From contig NZ_JBDIVE010000011.1 of the NCBI RefSeq assembly GCF_039631295.1, positions 91,103 through 155,102 on the forward strand: a DNA stretch of 64,000 nucleotides, written 5' to 3'. Origin of the DNA: Viridibacterium sediminicola (GTDB taxonomy: Bacteria > Pseudomonadota > Gammaproteobacteria > Burkholderiales > Rhodocyclaceae). The notes beneath the pieces were generated by a model. The model ran no database searches. It was not told the DNA's origin and saw only the letters and a program-made list of their open reading frames with translations. The translations under genes and the position numbers were made by a program. Below are positions 41,688 through 51,385 of the stretch, one piece after another (positions within the stretch are counted from its first letter, which is position 1; each line of letters starts with the position of its first letter).

Positions 41688-44012
41688 ATGCGCTACCTGA
41701 TCCTCGCCTTTGCGCTGGGCGTCTGTGCCTGCCAGCAATTCTCGCAGCTGCCTGCGCTGTCGCCCTTGCTGTGGGCCAGCGCGCTGCTGGCTGGCGCGGC
41801 CTGCTGCAGGCTGGGGCGGATGCGTCCGCTGCTGCTGGGCTTGCTGGCCTGCGTCCTGGGCCTGAGCTGGGCGGTGTGGCGCAGCCAGTTGCGTCTGGAC
41901 GATGCCCTTGCGCTGGCGCTGGAAGGGCAGGATCTGCCTGTCATCGGCGAGATTGCCGATCTGCCCGAGCGCACTGCCTATGGCTGGCGCTTCGTGTTGC
42001 GCCTGCATCAGGCGCCTGCCGGTGTGCCGCAGACCGTCTTGCTCAGCTGGTACGGCGGGCAGGGCGGACGTGGCGGCGAGCTGCCGGCCTTGCGCGCTGG
42101 CGAGTTGTGGCAGCTCACGCTGCGTCTGCATCGCCCGCACGGCAGCCGCAATCCGCATGGTTTTGATTACGAGGCCTGGCTGTTCGAGCGCGGCATCCGC
42201 GCAGCCGGCTACGTGCGGCCACGAGGGGCGCGGCGCCTGGCTGATCTGGCGGAGGGCGCCAGGCCGCGTCTGCAGCGCATGCGTCAGCAGATTCGCGAGC
42301 GCATCGAGGCGGCGCTGCCCGAGGGACAGTGGCGGGGCGTGTTGAGCGCGCTCGCGGTGGGCGACCAGTCGGCGGTGCCGGCCGCGCAATGGCGCTTGTT
42401 CAGCCAGACCGGGGTGACACATTTGATGTCGATTTCCGGCGGCCACGTCACCCTGTTTGCCGCGCTGATCGCCTGGCTGGCACGTCGCCTGTGGTCGCGC
42501 GTGCCGGCGCTGTGCCTGCGGCTGCCGGCGCAGAAGGCGGCCTTGCTCGCTGGCGCGCTGGCGGCGGCTTTCTATGTCTTGCTGGCCGGCTTTGGCGTGC
42601 CGGCGCAGCGCACGCTGTACATGTTGCTGGCGGTGTGTGCCGGCCTGTGGCTGGGCCGCACGGCTGATGCCTGGCGCAGCCTGGCGCTGGGGCTTGGCCT
42701 GGTCTTGCTCTACGACCCCTGGGCCGGTCTGTCGCCGGGTTTCTGGCTGTCTTTCGGCGCGGTGGCGGCCTTGCTGTGGGTGGGCCTGGCGGCCGGGCTG
42801 CGGACAGTCGGCTGGCGTGCCTGGCTGTGGGCGCAATGGCGTGCGCAGTGGGCGATCATCGTGCTGAGCCTGCCGGTGCTGTTGGGCCTGTTCCAGCAGT
42901 TTTCATTGGTGTCGCCGCTAGCCAATGCGATTGCCATTCCGCTGATCAGCGCCCTGGTCACGCCGCTGATCCTGGCTTTTGCCGTGTTGCCGCTGCCCAG
43001 CCTGGCCGAGCTGGCGCACTGGCTGCTGACGGTTTTGATGCAGGTTCTGAGCGGGCTGGCCAGCTTGCCGGTGGCCACCTGGCAGCAGGCTGCGCCGCCG
43101 GCCTGGCTGGTGGCGGCGGGCGTCTTGGCGGCATTCTGGGCGCTGTTGCCGGCTGCGCTGCCGGGGCGCATCGCGGTGATGAGTTGCTGCCTGCCGCTGC
43201 TGTGCTGGACGCCGCCGCGCCCGCCGCCCGGCAGCTTTTCAGCCGTGGTGTTGGATGTCGGCCAGGGCCTGGCCGTGCATGTGCAGACGGCTGGCCACGA
43301 TCTGCTGTTCGATGCCGGGCCGCAGTATTCGGCCGAGAGCGACAGCGGTGAGCGCCTGATCTTTCCCTATCTTCGCGCGGCCGGTGTGCGGCGTCTGGAT
43401 CGCCTGATCATCTCGCATGACGACAGCGATCACAGCGGCGGCGCGCTGGCCTTGTTGCGCTTGCTGCCGGTAGCCGAGTTGTGGGGCAGCTTGCCGACGC
43501 AAAGCCCCATCGTGCAGCGCGCGGGCGGCCAGCATGCATGCCGGCGTGGCGAGTTCTGGGAGTGGGAGGGCGTGCGCTTTGAGGTGCTGCATCCGGGGGA
43601 GAAGGCTGCGCTGGACAAGGACAATAATCAGTCCTGCGTGCTGCGCATCGCGGATGCGCGCTGGAGCCTGCTGCTGACGGCCGACATCGAAGCGCCGGCA
43701 GAAGCCGACTTGCTGGCCTGGAATGCCGCCGCCCTGCGCAGCAGCGTGCTGGTGGCGCCGCACCACGGCAGCAAGACTTCCTCGCAGCCGGCGTTCATTG
43801 CGGCGGTGGGGGCGCAGCAGGTGATCTTCACCAGCGGCTATCGCAACCGCTTTCGCCACCCGGCGCCCGAGGTGCTGGCGCGCTACGCCGCGACCGGGGC
43901 CGCGCTGTATCGCTCCGACCTGCACGGAGCTGTCATGCTGGGCGAGGACAATGGCGCGGCGCATGTCGCTTGGGAAAGAGGAGTGCGTGCGCGATACTGG
44001 CAAGGGCATTGA
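41688..44012 (+). CDS. comEC: DNA internalisation competence protein ComEC/Rec2
   Basis: 774 residues. An N-terminal DUF4131 region with several membrane helices precedes the central ComEC competence domain (about residues 215-490; SQTGVTHLMSISGGHVTLFA and GFGVPAQRTLYMLLAV). A C-terminal metallo-beta-lactamase-like domain contains ISHDDSDHSGGALAL and APHHGSKTSSQ. It forms the inner-membrane channel for single-stranded DNA uptake. With type IV pilin genes nearby and a full-length frame, the host may be naturally competent. Confidence 0.93.
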   Translation: MRYLILAFALGVCACQQFSQLPALSPLLWASALLAGAACCRLGRMRPLLLGLLACVLGLSWAVWRSQLRLDDALALALEGQDLPVIGEIADLPERTAYGWRFVLRLHQAPAGVPQTVLLSWYGGQGGRGGELPALRAGELWQLTLRLHRPHGSRNPHGFDYEAWLFERGIRAAGYVRPRGARRLADLAEGARPRLQRMRQQIRERIEAALPEGQWRGVLSALAVGDQSAVPAAQWRLFSQTGVTHLMSISGGHVTLFAALIAWLARRLWSRVPALCLRLPAQKAALLAGALAAAFYVLLAGFGVPAQRTLYMLLAVCAGLWLGRTADAWRSLALGLGLVLLYDPWAGLSPGFWLSFGAVAALLWVGLAAGLRTVGWRAWLWAQWRAQWAIIVLSLPVLLGLFQQFSLVSPLANAIAIPLISALVTPLILAFAVLPLPSLAELAHWLLTVLMQVLSGLASLPVATWQQAAPPAWLVAAGVLAAFWALLPAALPGRIAVMSCCLPLLCWTPPRPPPGSFSAVVLDVGQGLAVHVQTAGHDLLFDAGPQYSAESDSGERLIFPYLRAAGVRRLDRLIISHDDSDHSGGALALLRLLPVAELWGSLPTQSPIVQRAGGQHACRRGEFWEWEGVRFEVLHPGEKAALDKDNNQSCVLRIADARWSLLLTADIEAPAEADLLAWNAAALRSSVLVAPHHGSKTSSQPAFIAAVGAQQVIFTSGYRNRFRHPAPEVLARYAATGAALYRSDLHGAVMLGEDNGAAHVAWERGVRARYWQGH

Positions 44013-44065
44013 ATGCTGTGGCGGGCGCGCAATCGCGCCGGCAGCGCCCGCTCACCGGAAGTCGC

Positions 44066-44995
44066 ATGAAAAAAATCCTCCACTTCATCCGCTCGCTGTT
44101 CCGCCGCCGCCGCCCGCCGCAGACGGTTCAGCCTGTTGCCGCGCCGCCGCATCGGCGCTGGGATGTGCGCTGTTACAGCAAGAGCGGCATGCACCGCATG
44201 TCCTGCGTGGAGTGGGGCGATGCGGATAATCCGCGCGTGCTGATCTGCGCCCACGGATTGACGCGCAATGCGCGCGATTTCGACGCCCTGGCGCAGGCGC
44301 TGAGCTCACACTACCGCGTCATCTGCCCCGACGTGGTTGGCCGTGGTCACAGCGACTGGCTGTACAACAAGTTCGATTACGTGGTGCCGCAGTACGCGGC
44401 CGACATGCTGATGCTGCTGCGCCAGATCGGCGCCAAGCAGGTTGATTGGGTCGGCACCTCGATGGGCGGGCTGATCGGCATGGGCCTGGCCGCGCAGCCG
44501 GCGAGCGTGATCCGCAAGCTGGTGCTCAACGACGTGGGGCCGCTGATTACCGCCAGCTCGGTCAATCGCATCGGTGAATACGTTGGCCGCGCGCCCGACT
44601 TCCCCAGTCCGGCGGCGGCCGAGGCCTACATCCGCGCCGCGGGCGCCGAGTTTGGCGATTTGAGCGATGCGCAGTGGCGCCAGCTGACCGAGCACTCCAT
44701 CAAGCAGGAGGGCGCGGTCTGGAAGATGCGTTACGACCCGGGCATCGGCGATGCGCTGCGTGCGGCGCCCTTGCTGGCGGACATCGACATCTGGCCCATC
44801 TACGATGCAGTGCGCTGCCCGACCTTGCTGATTCGCGGCGCGCTGTCCGACCTCTTGCGTCGCGACACGGCCGAGGAAATGACACGGCGCGGGCCGCATG
44901 CAGAATTGGTTGAGATACCGCAAGTCGGGCATGCCCCGGTCTTGATGGATGCGGGGCAGATCGCTATCGTGCGGGACTTCCTGCTGAGGGCCTAA
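44066..44995 (+). CDS. Alpha/beta hydrolase
   Basis: 309 residues. An Arg-rich N-terminal extension (FIRSLFRRRRPP) leads to a standard alpha/beta hydrolase fold: oxyanion region ICAHGLTRNARDF, nucleophile elbow GTSMGG, an acidic residue in the RGALSDLLRRDTAE region and the catalytic His in VGHAPVLMD. The substrate is unknown; the sequence is of the general esterase/lactonase type. The ATG at 44066 is preceded by GGAAG. The gene follows comEC by 53 bases. Confidence 0.87.
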   Translation: MKKILHFIRSLFRRRRPPQTVQPVAAPPHRRWDVRCYSKSGMHRMSCVEWGDADNPRVLICAHGLTRNARDFDALAQALSSHYRVICPDVVGRGHSDWLYNKFDYVVPQYAADMLMLLRQIGAKQVDWVGTSMGGLIGMGLAAQPASVIRKLVLNDVGPLITASSVNRIGEYVGRAPDFPSPAAAEAYIRAAGAEFGDLSDAQWRQLTEHSIKQEGAVWKMRYDPGIGDALRAAPLLADIDIWPIYDAVRCPTLLIRGALSDLLRRDTAEEMTRRGPHAELVEIPQVGHAPVLMDAGQIAIVRDFLLRA

Positions 44996-45027
44996 GCGCT
45001 TGTTGATGGTCTTTTGGGTTTTGAGTT

Positions 45028-45144
45028 TTTGACGCGAAGGACGCGAAGAAAACAAGGCAAGGTCCGCCAAGGACTACAAGGCGATGATTTTCGGCATGAT
45101 GCCCTTGGCGCGCCTTTGCTGTTCTTTGCGTGCTGCGTGTCAAA
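45028..45144. repeat. Dispersed inverted-repeat element, copy A
   Basis: About 117 bases with imperfect terminal inverted arms. The left arm starts TTTGACGCGAAGGACGCG. The right arm, read on the other strand, starts TTTGACACGCAGCACGCA. The arms share a core with copies at 46003-46100 and 54975-55097. It lies between a hydrolase gene and the DUF599 gene. The sequence after the right arm (45155-45205) also resembles that after the third copy. Confidence 0.75.
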
Positions 45145-45206
45145 GACACAGCTCAGACACCTTGCCATCGCCGAAGCATAGATCGTGAACAGCCTCTAAG
45201 AAAAAC

Positions 45207-45911
45207 ATGAACTTCTTCTCGCAATACTTGGTGAAATTCAGCTGGGTCGATTGGGTCGGGCTGGCGTGGTTCATTCTCTGCTGGGCCGGTTACGAGCGCC
45301 TGGTCGAGCGCGGCTGGCGTGGTCATGTGACCTTGCTGGCCGAGGGGCATACGCTGCGTCTGGCCTGGGCGCGGCAGATGCTGGTACGCGAGAACCGCAT
45401 CGTCGATGCCGCGCTGGTGAACAATCTCATCAACAGCGTGTCTTTCTACGCCAACACCTCGATCTACATCATCGCCGGCCTGTTCGCCACGCTGGGTGCG
45501 CTGGACCAGTTTGTCACCACCGCGTCGGAACTGCCCTTCGCGCGCGCCATCACCCGCGAGATGCTGGAGATCAAGCTGCTCTTGCTGATCACGGTGTTCG
45601 TCGTGGCGTATTTCAAATTCACCTGGTCGCTGCGTGAATTCAATGTGCTGTCGATCATCATGGGCGCAGTGCCGCCCAAGGAGCACGATGCCGCCGAGCT
45701 GGAAGTCTTTGCACGCCGCGCTGCAGCAGTAAATGCCTGCGCCGGCGATGATTTCAATCGCGGCATTCGTGCCTATTACTTCGGCATGGCGATTCTAGGC
45801 TGGATGCTCTCGCCCTGGGTCTTCATCGTGGCGACCACGCTGATCGTCTTCGTGCAGGCACGGCGCGAGTTCGACTCGGAAGTGCTGCGCGCCTTGCGCG
45901 ATCCTTTGTGA
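45207..45911 (+). CDS. DUF599 family membrane protein
   Basis: 234 residues with about four membrane helices (VGLAWFILCWAGYERLV, TSIYIIAGLFATLGALDQFV, LLLITVFVVAYFKFTWSLRE and a C-terminal pair). REFNVLSIIMGAVP and VNACAGDDFNRGIRAYYFGM match the DUF599 family, which has no known function. It is flanked on both sides by copies of the dispersed inverted-repeat element. Confidence 0.88.
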   Translation: MNFFSQYLVKFSWVDWVGLAWFILCWAGYERLVERGWRGHVTLLAEGHTLRLAWARQMLVRENRIVDAALVNNLINSVSFYANTSIYIIAGLFATLGALDQFVTTASELPFARAITREMLEIKLLLLITVFVVAYFKFTWSLREFNVLSIIMGAVPPKEHDAAELEVFARRAAAVNACAGDDFNRGIRAYYFGMAILGWMLSPWVFIVATTLIVFVQARREFDSEVLRALRDPL

Positions 45912-46002
45912 CAAGGCGGCTTGCAGATACCCATAAACTGTTGAGGATGACTCTGGTGCAGCGCGTGGTGAGCTCAATGACGAGTGGGCCCTGCGGGCGC
46001 TA

Positions 46003-46100
46003 ACGCAAAGGACGCGAAGAAAAAAGAAGGGACGCAAAGGGGAGCCTGAAGTGCTTTGCCTTTGCGGCCCTTGCTTTGCATTTCTTTGCGTCCTTTGCGG
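46003..46100. repeat. Dispersed inverted-repeat element, copy B
   Basis: About 98 bases. The left arm ACGCAAAGGACGCGAAGAA pairs with the right arm, which on the other strand reads CCGCAAAGGACGCAAAGAA. Inner parts of the arms (GGGACGCAAAGG and CCTTTGCGGCCC) also pair. It lies between the DUF599 gene and msrB, at the 3' end of both convergent genes. Confidence 0.75.
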
Positions 46101-46145
46101 TAAAAAAGGCTGCGGTTGATCACTTCCTCATGAATAAAAGCGCCT

Positions 46146-46541
46146 CTACTCTTTTTCCAGCTTGATCGACACCGAGTTGATGCAGTAGCGCAGGCCGGTA
46201 GGTTCGGGGCCGTCTTCGAAGACGTGGCCCAGGTGGGCGCCGCATTGCTGGCACAGCACTTCGGTGCGGATCATGCCGTGGCTGTAGTCTTCGACCGATT
46301 CGATGTTCTCCGGCGCGGCCGCCGTCGAGAAGCTGGGCCAGCCGCAGCCAGCGTCGAACTTGCTGTCGGAGTGGAACAGCTCGGCGCCGCAGCCGGCACA
46401 GTGATAGCTGCCGTCCGCCCAGACATTCCAGTATTCGCCGGAAAACGGCGCTTCGGTGCCTTTCAGGCGCATGACGCGGAACTGTTCAGGCGTGAGGACC
46501 TGGCGCCACTCGGCCTGGGTTTTATCGACTTCACGTGACAT
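46146..46541 (-). CDS. msrB: Peptide methionine (R)-S-oxide reductase
   Basis: 131 residues. The zinc CxxC pairs are CAGCGAEL and CQQCGAHLGHVF. The catalytic cysteine is in GLRYCINSVSIKLEKE. Other family text is VLTPEQFRVMRLKGTEAPFS and FDAGCGWPSF. It repairs oxidised methionine. It is divergent from purL. Confidence 0.95.
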   Translation of the reverse strand: MSREVDKTQAEWRQVLTPEQFRVMRLKGTEAPFSGEYWNVWADGSYHCAGCGAELFHSDSKFDAGCGWPSFSTAAAPENIESVEDYSHGMIRTEVLCQQCGAHLGHVFEDGPEPTGLRYCINSVSIKLEKE

Positions 46542-46625
46542 GGTGGTTTCTCCTTGCTGATGAGGGTATTAGACCGCATTCAGGGGCCAAAGCTCTCAGG
46601 CAATTACAGCAAACTTGTGGCGGGC

Positions 46626-46654
46626 TCGAAAGGGCGGCTGAAATCCGTTAAAAT
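46626..46654 (+). promoter_or_regulatory. Candidate purL promoter within an imperfect hairpin
   Basis: TCGAAA, a 17-base spacer and TAAAAT form a plausible sigma-70 promoter 57 bases before the purL start. The -10 lies in the loop of an imperfect inverted repeat (GAAAGGGCGGCTGAA and TTCAGCCCTTTC, 46628-46665), which could be an operator. The regulator is unknown. Confidence 0.45.
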
Positions 46655-46711
46655 TCAGCCCTTTCCGGCGAGGCACCCCAGACCCCGCCGCGGCCCGACC
46701 AAGAGATCCTG

Positions 46712-49700
46712 ATGTCCGAAATCCTCAAGCTTCGTGGCGCACCGGCTTTTTCCGCCGTGCGCGCTTCCCGTATTGCCGATTCCATCCAGTCCGCTTGCAG
46801 CCGCGTCAAGGCCGTGGTGGCCGAACACTGGTATTTCGTCGAGATCAGCGCGCCGCTGACGCCCCTTGAGCGCAGCCGCCTGGTCGATCTCCTGGCCGCG
46901 CATCCGGCGACTGCGCTGGCGCCGGCGGGGCTTGCCCTGCTGGTGACGCCGCGTCTGGGCACCATCTCGCCGTGGTCCTCCAAAGCCACCGACATCGCCC
47001 ACAACTGTGGCTTCGACAAGATCGTGCGCATCGAGCGTGGCATCCAGTTCTCGCTGGAGATCAAGAGTTTCGATGACGCAGCGCGCGCGGCCGTGCTGCC
47101 GCTGATTCACGACCGCATGACCGAATCGGTGCTCGATTCGCTGGCTGCGGCCGATGCGCTGTTTGCGCATTACGCGCCGCAGCCGCTGACGACGGTGGAC
47201 ATCATCGCTGGCGGTCGCGCCGCGCTGGTGGCCGCCAATAGTGATCTGGGCCTGGCGCTGTCGGAAGACGAGATCGATTACCTGGTCGAGAACTTCGTGC
47301 GCGTCGGCCGCAATCCGACCGACGTTGAGCTGATGATGTTCGCGCAGGCGAACTCCGAGCACTGCCGCCACAAGATCTTCAATGCCGACTGGATCATCGA
47401 CGGCGTGCCGCAGGACAAGAGCCTGTTCGCGCAGATCCGCGATACGCACAAGGCGCATCCGCAAGGCACCGTGGTCGCGTATTCCGACAATGCCTCGGTG
47501 ATCGAAGGTTTCGAGATCGACCGCTTCTATCCCGAGCCCGACGGCAAGTGGGCTTACCGCAAGGAGCTCACGCACATCCTCGCCAAGGTCGAAACGCATA
47601 ATCACCCGACAGCGATTTCGCCTTTTCCCGGCGCCTCGACCGGTGCGGGCGGCGAGATTCGCGATGAGGGCGCAACCGGCCGCGGCTCGCGTCCCAAGGC
47701 CGGCCTGGCTGGTTTCTCGGTCTCCAACCTGAATATCCCCGGCGCCGTGCAGCCCTGGGAGAAGGACTCGGTTGCTTATGGCAAGCCCGAGCGCATCGCC
47801 TCGGCGCTGGACATCATGATCGAAGGTCCGCTCGGCGCAGCCGCCTTCAACAACGAATTCGGCCGCCCGAATCTGGCCGGCTACTTCCGCACCTTCGAGC
47901 AGGAGGTGCAGGGCGAGGTGCGCGGCTACCACAAGCCGATCATGATCGCTGGCGGTCTGGGCAGTATCCAGGCGCAGCAGTCCTTCAAGGAAAAATTCCC
48001 CGCCGGCACCTTGCTGATCCAGCTCGGCGGGCCGGGCATGCTGATCGGCCTGGGCGGCGGCGCGGCTTCGTCGATGGCGACCGGCGCCAACACCGCTGAC
48101 CTGGACTTCGCCTCGGTGCAGCGTGGTAACCCCGAAATCGAACGCCGCGCACAGGAAGTCATCGACGCCTGCTGGCAGCTGGGCGACAAGAATCCCATCC
48201 TCGCCATGCATGACGTCGGCGCCGGCGGTCTGTCGAACGCGATGCCCGAGCTGGCGGATTTCGCCGGCCTCGGCGCGCACTTCGAGCTGCGCAATATCCA
48301 GATCGAAGAGCCGGGCATGAGCCCGCGCGAGATCTGGTCGAACGAATCGCAAGAGCGCTACGTGCTGGCCATTGCGCCGGAATCGCTGCCTCAGTTCCGC
48401 GCCTTCTGCGAACGCGAGCGCTGCCCCTTCGCGGTGGTCGGCACGGCAACCGATGATGGTCGCCTGCAGGTAACCGACAGCCACTTCGGCAATCATGCCG
48501 TCGACATGGACATGCAAGTGCTGCTCGGCAAGCCGCCGAAGATGACGCGCAATGTCGCGACGCGGCAGATCTTCCTGCCGCCCTTCGATGTCACGCCGAT
48601 CGATGTCAAGGAAGCTGCGCTGCGCGTGCTGCGCATGCCGGCGGTGGCGTCCAAATCCTTCCTCATCACCATCGGTGACCGCTCGGTTGGCGGCCTCACC
48701 GCGCGTGACCAGATGGTCGGCCCCTGGCAAACGCCGGTGGCGGACGTGGCGGTGACGGCGATGAGCTTCCACGGCTATACCGGCGAAGCCTTCGCGATGG
48801 GCGAGCGCACGCCGCTGGCCTGCGTGAGCCCGGCCGCTTCGGGCCGCATGGCGATCGGCGAGGCGGTGACCAATCTGCTTGCCGCCGATGTTGCCGAGAT
48901 CGGCGATGTGAAGCTCTCCGCCAACTGGATGGCCGCTGCCGGCCACCGGGGCGAAGACGCGCGCCTGTTCGAGACGGTTAAAGCTGTCTCCGAATTCTGT
49001 ATCGCCACGGGCTTGTCGATTCCGGTCGGCAAGGATTCGCTGTCGATGCGCACCACCTGGAACGAGGGCGATCAAGCCAAGGCCGTGGTCTCGCCGCTGT
49101 CGCTGATCGCCACCGCTTTCGCGCCGGTGCAGGACATCCGCAAGACCCTGACGCCGCAGCTGAAGATCGAAGCCGGCGTCGAGACCGAGCTGGTGCTGAT
49201 CGACCTGGGCAAGCAGAAGCATCGCCTCGGTGGCTCGATTCTCGCGCAAGCCTACAACTCGGTCGGCGAGCACGCGCCGGACATCGACGCAGCGACGCTG
49301 ACCGCTTTCTTCAAAGGCATCAGCGCGCTCAAGCAAGCTGAGCTGATCCTCGCCTACCACGACCGCTCGGATGGCGGCCTGTTCGCGACGCTCGCCGAGA
49401 TGGCCTTTGCGGCGCGCACCGGTCTGTCGATCGAACTCGATTCAATCTGCTATGACGATTTGATGAGCGATGTGGACGGCAGCGAAAAGCGCCCCGACCT
49501 GCTCAAGGGCCGCTTCAATGACCGCATCTTCGGCGCGCTGTTCGCTGAAGAGCTGGGCGCCGTGATTCAGATCCGCCGTGCCGACCGTGATCGCGTGCAG
49601 CAGATGCTGAGCGCCGCCGGCTTGGGTGCCGAGACGCACTTCATCGGCTTCCCGAATGATCGTGGCGATCTGCGCATCCGCCGCAATGCCAAGATGATTT

Positions 49701-50653
49701 TCGAAGCCGGCGTGCACGAACTGCTGCAGATCTGGAGCGAAGTCAGCCACGAGATCGCACGTATCCGTGATGACGCGGCCAGCGCGGATCAGGAATTCGC
49801 CGCACTCGCCGACAAGGCCGATCCGGGTCTGTCGGTCGCGCTGACTTTTGATGCGGCGGAAGACATCGCAGCTCCTTTCATCGCGAAGGCGCGTCCCAAG
49901 GTCGTGATCCTGCGCGAGCAGGGCGTCAATTCGCAGAACGAGATGGCTTCTGCGTTCGAGGCTGCAGGCTTCGCGCCGTATGACGTGCACATGTCCGACC
50001 TGATGACGGGCCGCGTGCAGCTGGCCGACTTCAACGGCCTCGCCGCCTGTGGTGGCTTCTCGTATGGCGATGTGCTCGGCGCCGGTCAGGGCTGGGCCAA
50101 GTCCATTCTCTTCAATGACAAGCTGCGCGAGCAGTTCGCTGCCTTCTTCGCGCGTAGTGACACCTTTGCGCTGGGCGTCTGCAATGGTTGCCAGATGATG
50201 AGCAATCTGGCCGAGATCATCCCCGGCGCCGAGCATTGGCCGCGCTTCCAGCGCAACCAGAGCGAGCAGTTCGAGGCGCGCACCGCGCTGGTCGAAGTGC
50301 TGGAGTCGCCGTCGATCCTGTTCCAGGGCATGGCCGGCAGTCGCATGCCCATCGTCGTCAGTCACGGCGAGGGCCGTGCGGTGTTCGCCGATGCCGCCGC
50401 GCAGGCTCAGGCCATGGTGGCGGCACGCTTCATCGCCAATGATGGTTCGGTGGCCAAGACTTATCCGGCCAATCCGAATGGCTCGCCTGATGGCATCACC
50501 GCACTGACGACGGCGGATGGTCGCTTCACGATCATGATGCCGCACCCGGAACGCTGCCGCCGCACGGTGCAGATGAGCTGGGCGCCTGCCAGCCTCGGCG
50601 AGGATTCGCCGTGGATGCGCATGTTCCGCAATGCGCGGGTGTGGCTGGGCTGA
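46712..50653 (+). CDS. purL: Phosphoribosylformylglycinamidine synthase (large, single-chain)
   Basis: 1313 residues, the single-chain form of gammaproteobacteria and betaproteobacteria. It converts FGAR to FGAM with ATP and glutamine in purine synthesis. The PurS-like N terminus is followed by two AIRS-type ATP domains (VETHNHPTAISPFPGASTGA, GRGSRPKAGLAGF, then GKDSLSMRTTW and YHDRSDGGLFATLAEM). The C-terminal glutaminase has the nucleophile in GVCNGCQMMSNL and the His in MMPHPERCRRTVQ. All domains are complete. Confidence 0.97.
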   Translation: MSEILKLRGAPAFSAVRASRIADSIQSACSRVKAVVAEHWYFVEISAPLTPLERSRLVDLLAAHPATALAPAGLALLVTPRLGTISPWSSKATDIAHNCGFDKIVRIERGIQFSLEIKSFDDAARAAVLPLIHDRMTESVLDSLAAADALFAHYAPQPLTTVDIIAGGRAALVAANSDLGLALSEDEIDYLVENFVRVGRNPTDVELMMFAQANSEHCRHKIFNADWIIDGVPQDKSLFAQIRDTHKAHPQGTVVAYSDNASVIEGFEIDRFYPEPDGKWAYRKELTHILAKVETHNHPTAISPFPGASTGAGGEIRDEGATGRGSRPKAGLAGFSVSNLNIPGAVQPWEKDSVAYGKPERIASALDIMIEGPLGAAAFNNEFGRPNLAGYFRTFEQEVQGEVRGYHKPIMIAGGLGSIQAQQSFKEKFPAGTLLIQLGGPGMLIGLGGGAASSMATGANTADLDFASVQRGNPEIERRAQEVIDACWQLGDKNPILAMHDVGAGGLSNAMPELADFAGLGAHFELRNIQIEEPGMSPREIWSNESQERYVLAIAPESLPQFRAFCERERCPFAVVGTATDDGRLQVTDSHFGNHAVDMDMQVLLGKPPKMTRNVATRQIFLPPFDVTPIDVKEAALRVLRMPAVASKSFLITIGDRSVGGLTARDQMVGPWQTPVADVAVTAMSFHGYTGEAFAMGERTPLACVSPAASGRMAIGEAVTNLLAADVAEIGDVKLSANWMAAAGHRGEDARLFETVKAVSEFCIATGLSIPVGKDSLSMRTTWNEGDQAKAVVSPLSLIATAFAPVQDIRKTLTPQLKIEAGVETELVLIDLGKQKHRLGGSILAQAYNSVGEHAPDIDAATLTAFFKGISALKQAELILAYHDRSDGGLFATLAEMAFAARTGLSIELDSICYDDLMSDVDGSEKRPDLLKGRFNDRIFGALFAEELGAVIQIRRADRDRVQQMLSAAGLGAETHFIGFPNDRGDLRIRRNAKMIFEAGVHELLQIWSEVSHEIARIRDDAASADQEFAALADKADPGLSVALTFDAAEDIAAPFIAKARPKVVILREQGVNSQNEMASAFEAAGFAPYDVHMSDLMTGRVQLADFNGLAACGGFSYGDVLGAGQGWAKSILFNDKLREQFAAFFARSDTFALGVCNGCQMMSNLAEIIPGAEHWPRFQRNQSEQFEARTALVEVLESPSILFQGMAGSRMPIVVSHGEGRAVFADAAAQAQAMVAARFIANDGSVAKTYPANPNGSPDGITALTTADGRFTIMMPHPERCRRTVQMSWAPASLGEDSPWMRMFRNARVWLG

Positions 50654-50691
50654 TTCAAGGCGCTGCGGGCGCGCAGGGCGCGCGCTAAAAC

Positions 50692-50735
50692 AAGGGCCGC
50701 CAGGACAATCTCAAGGATTGCGCCTGGCGGCCCTT
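50692..50735 (-). terminator. Intrinsic terminator between purL and the lipoprotein gene
   Basis: A perfect 13-base stem (AAGGGCCGCCAGG and CCTGGCGGCCCTT) encloses a loop that can itself pair (CAATC/GATTG). On the minus strand it is followed by GTTTTAG, so it best suits the lipoprotein gene. With its strong stem it may also stop the convergent purL transcript. Confidence 0.75.
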
Positions 50736-50777
50736 GGTGTCTGGAACGCGCTTTGGCGTCTCAGAGTACGTTTATGT

Positions 50778-51284
50778 CTAGCATTGTTCCGCTTGGTGTG
50801 ACACGACGCGTTGCTGCGGGTTGCTCAAGGAGCTGGGCTCGAAGCGACAGTAGCCTGCGTCCAGATCATGCCAGACGGTGACCTGATATTCCTCGTTGGC
50901 CTTGGGGAGCAGGGTGTATGAGTAATCGCAGCTTGCCTGACCAGGCGTAAGACTACTGAATGCGACGGTGAGGGGCTGGCCTGCCGCGACGCGCACTTCG
51001 GCGGATTTCATCTTCTCAGGCGCTTTGCCCTTCATCTCCAGACTCTGTCCCTGAAGCTTGGGCGGGCCACTCACACTGAAGCGGTTGGATACAACGAGGC
51101 CAGCACCCTCACGGGTATAGCTAATGCAGTTACTGTTGGGGATCAGCCGCACTTCGCCATTGCTGCTGATGCGAATCTTGGCCTGTGCGCCGCCCTGCGG
51201 TTCGCTGTAGTCCTGGCCATAGTTGAGTAGTCCTGTACATCCTGCGAGCGAGAGCAGCATGGCTGCCAGTTGTGGGTAACGCAT
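50778..51284 (-). CDS. Putative lipoprotein of unknown function
   Basis: 168 residues. The lipobox LSLAGC gives a predicted lipidated Cys16 after a short signal peptide (MRYPQLAAMLLSLAG). The mature part contains four more cysteines (near SNCISY, QASCDYSY, GYCRFE and the C-terminal EQC), probably disulfide-bonded in the periplasm. I do not recognise a family. CAGGAGA precedes the ATG. It converges on purL. Confidence 0.7.
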   Translation of the reverse strand: MRYPQLAAMLLSLAGCTGLLNYGQDYSEPQGGAQAKIRISSNGEVRLIPNSNCISYTREGAGLVVSNRFSVSGPPKLQGQSLEMKGKAPEKMKSAEVRVAAGQPLTVAFSSLTPGQASCDYSYTLLPKANEEYQVTVWHDLDAGYCRFEPSSLSNPQQRVVSHQAEQC

Positions 51285-51385
51285 ACGCCGTATGTCTCCT
51301 GTTGCTTGTTATAAGTCTGCAGGCAGGATTATGCCGTAGCGATGTATCTCAGGCGTTTGATTTACATCTCTGCGTAGGCCAAAAA

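Noticed and set aside
46655..49360. 901-codon open frame on the strand opposite purL
   Set aside because: It mirrors purL codon by codon in a GC-rich gene, has no ribosome site and gives an Arg/His/Asp-rich sequence without family features. PurL itself is complete and highly conserved.
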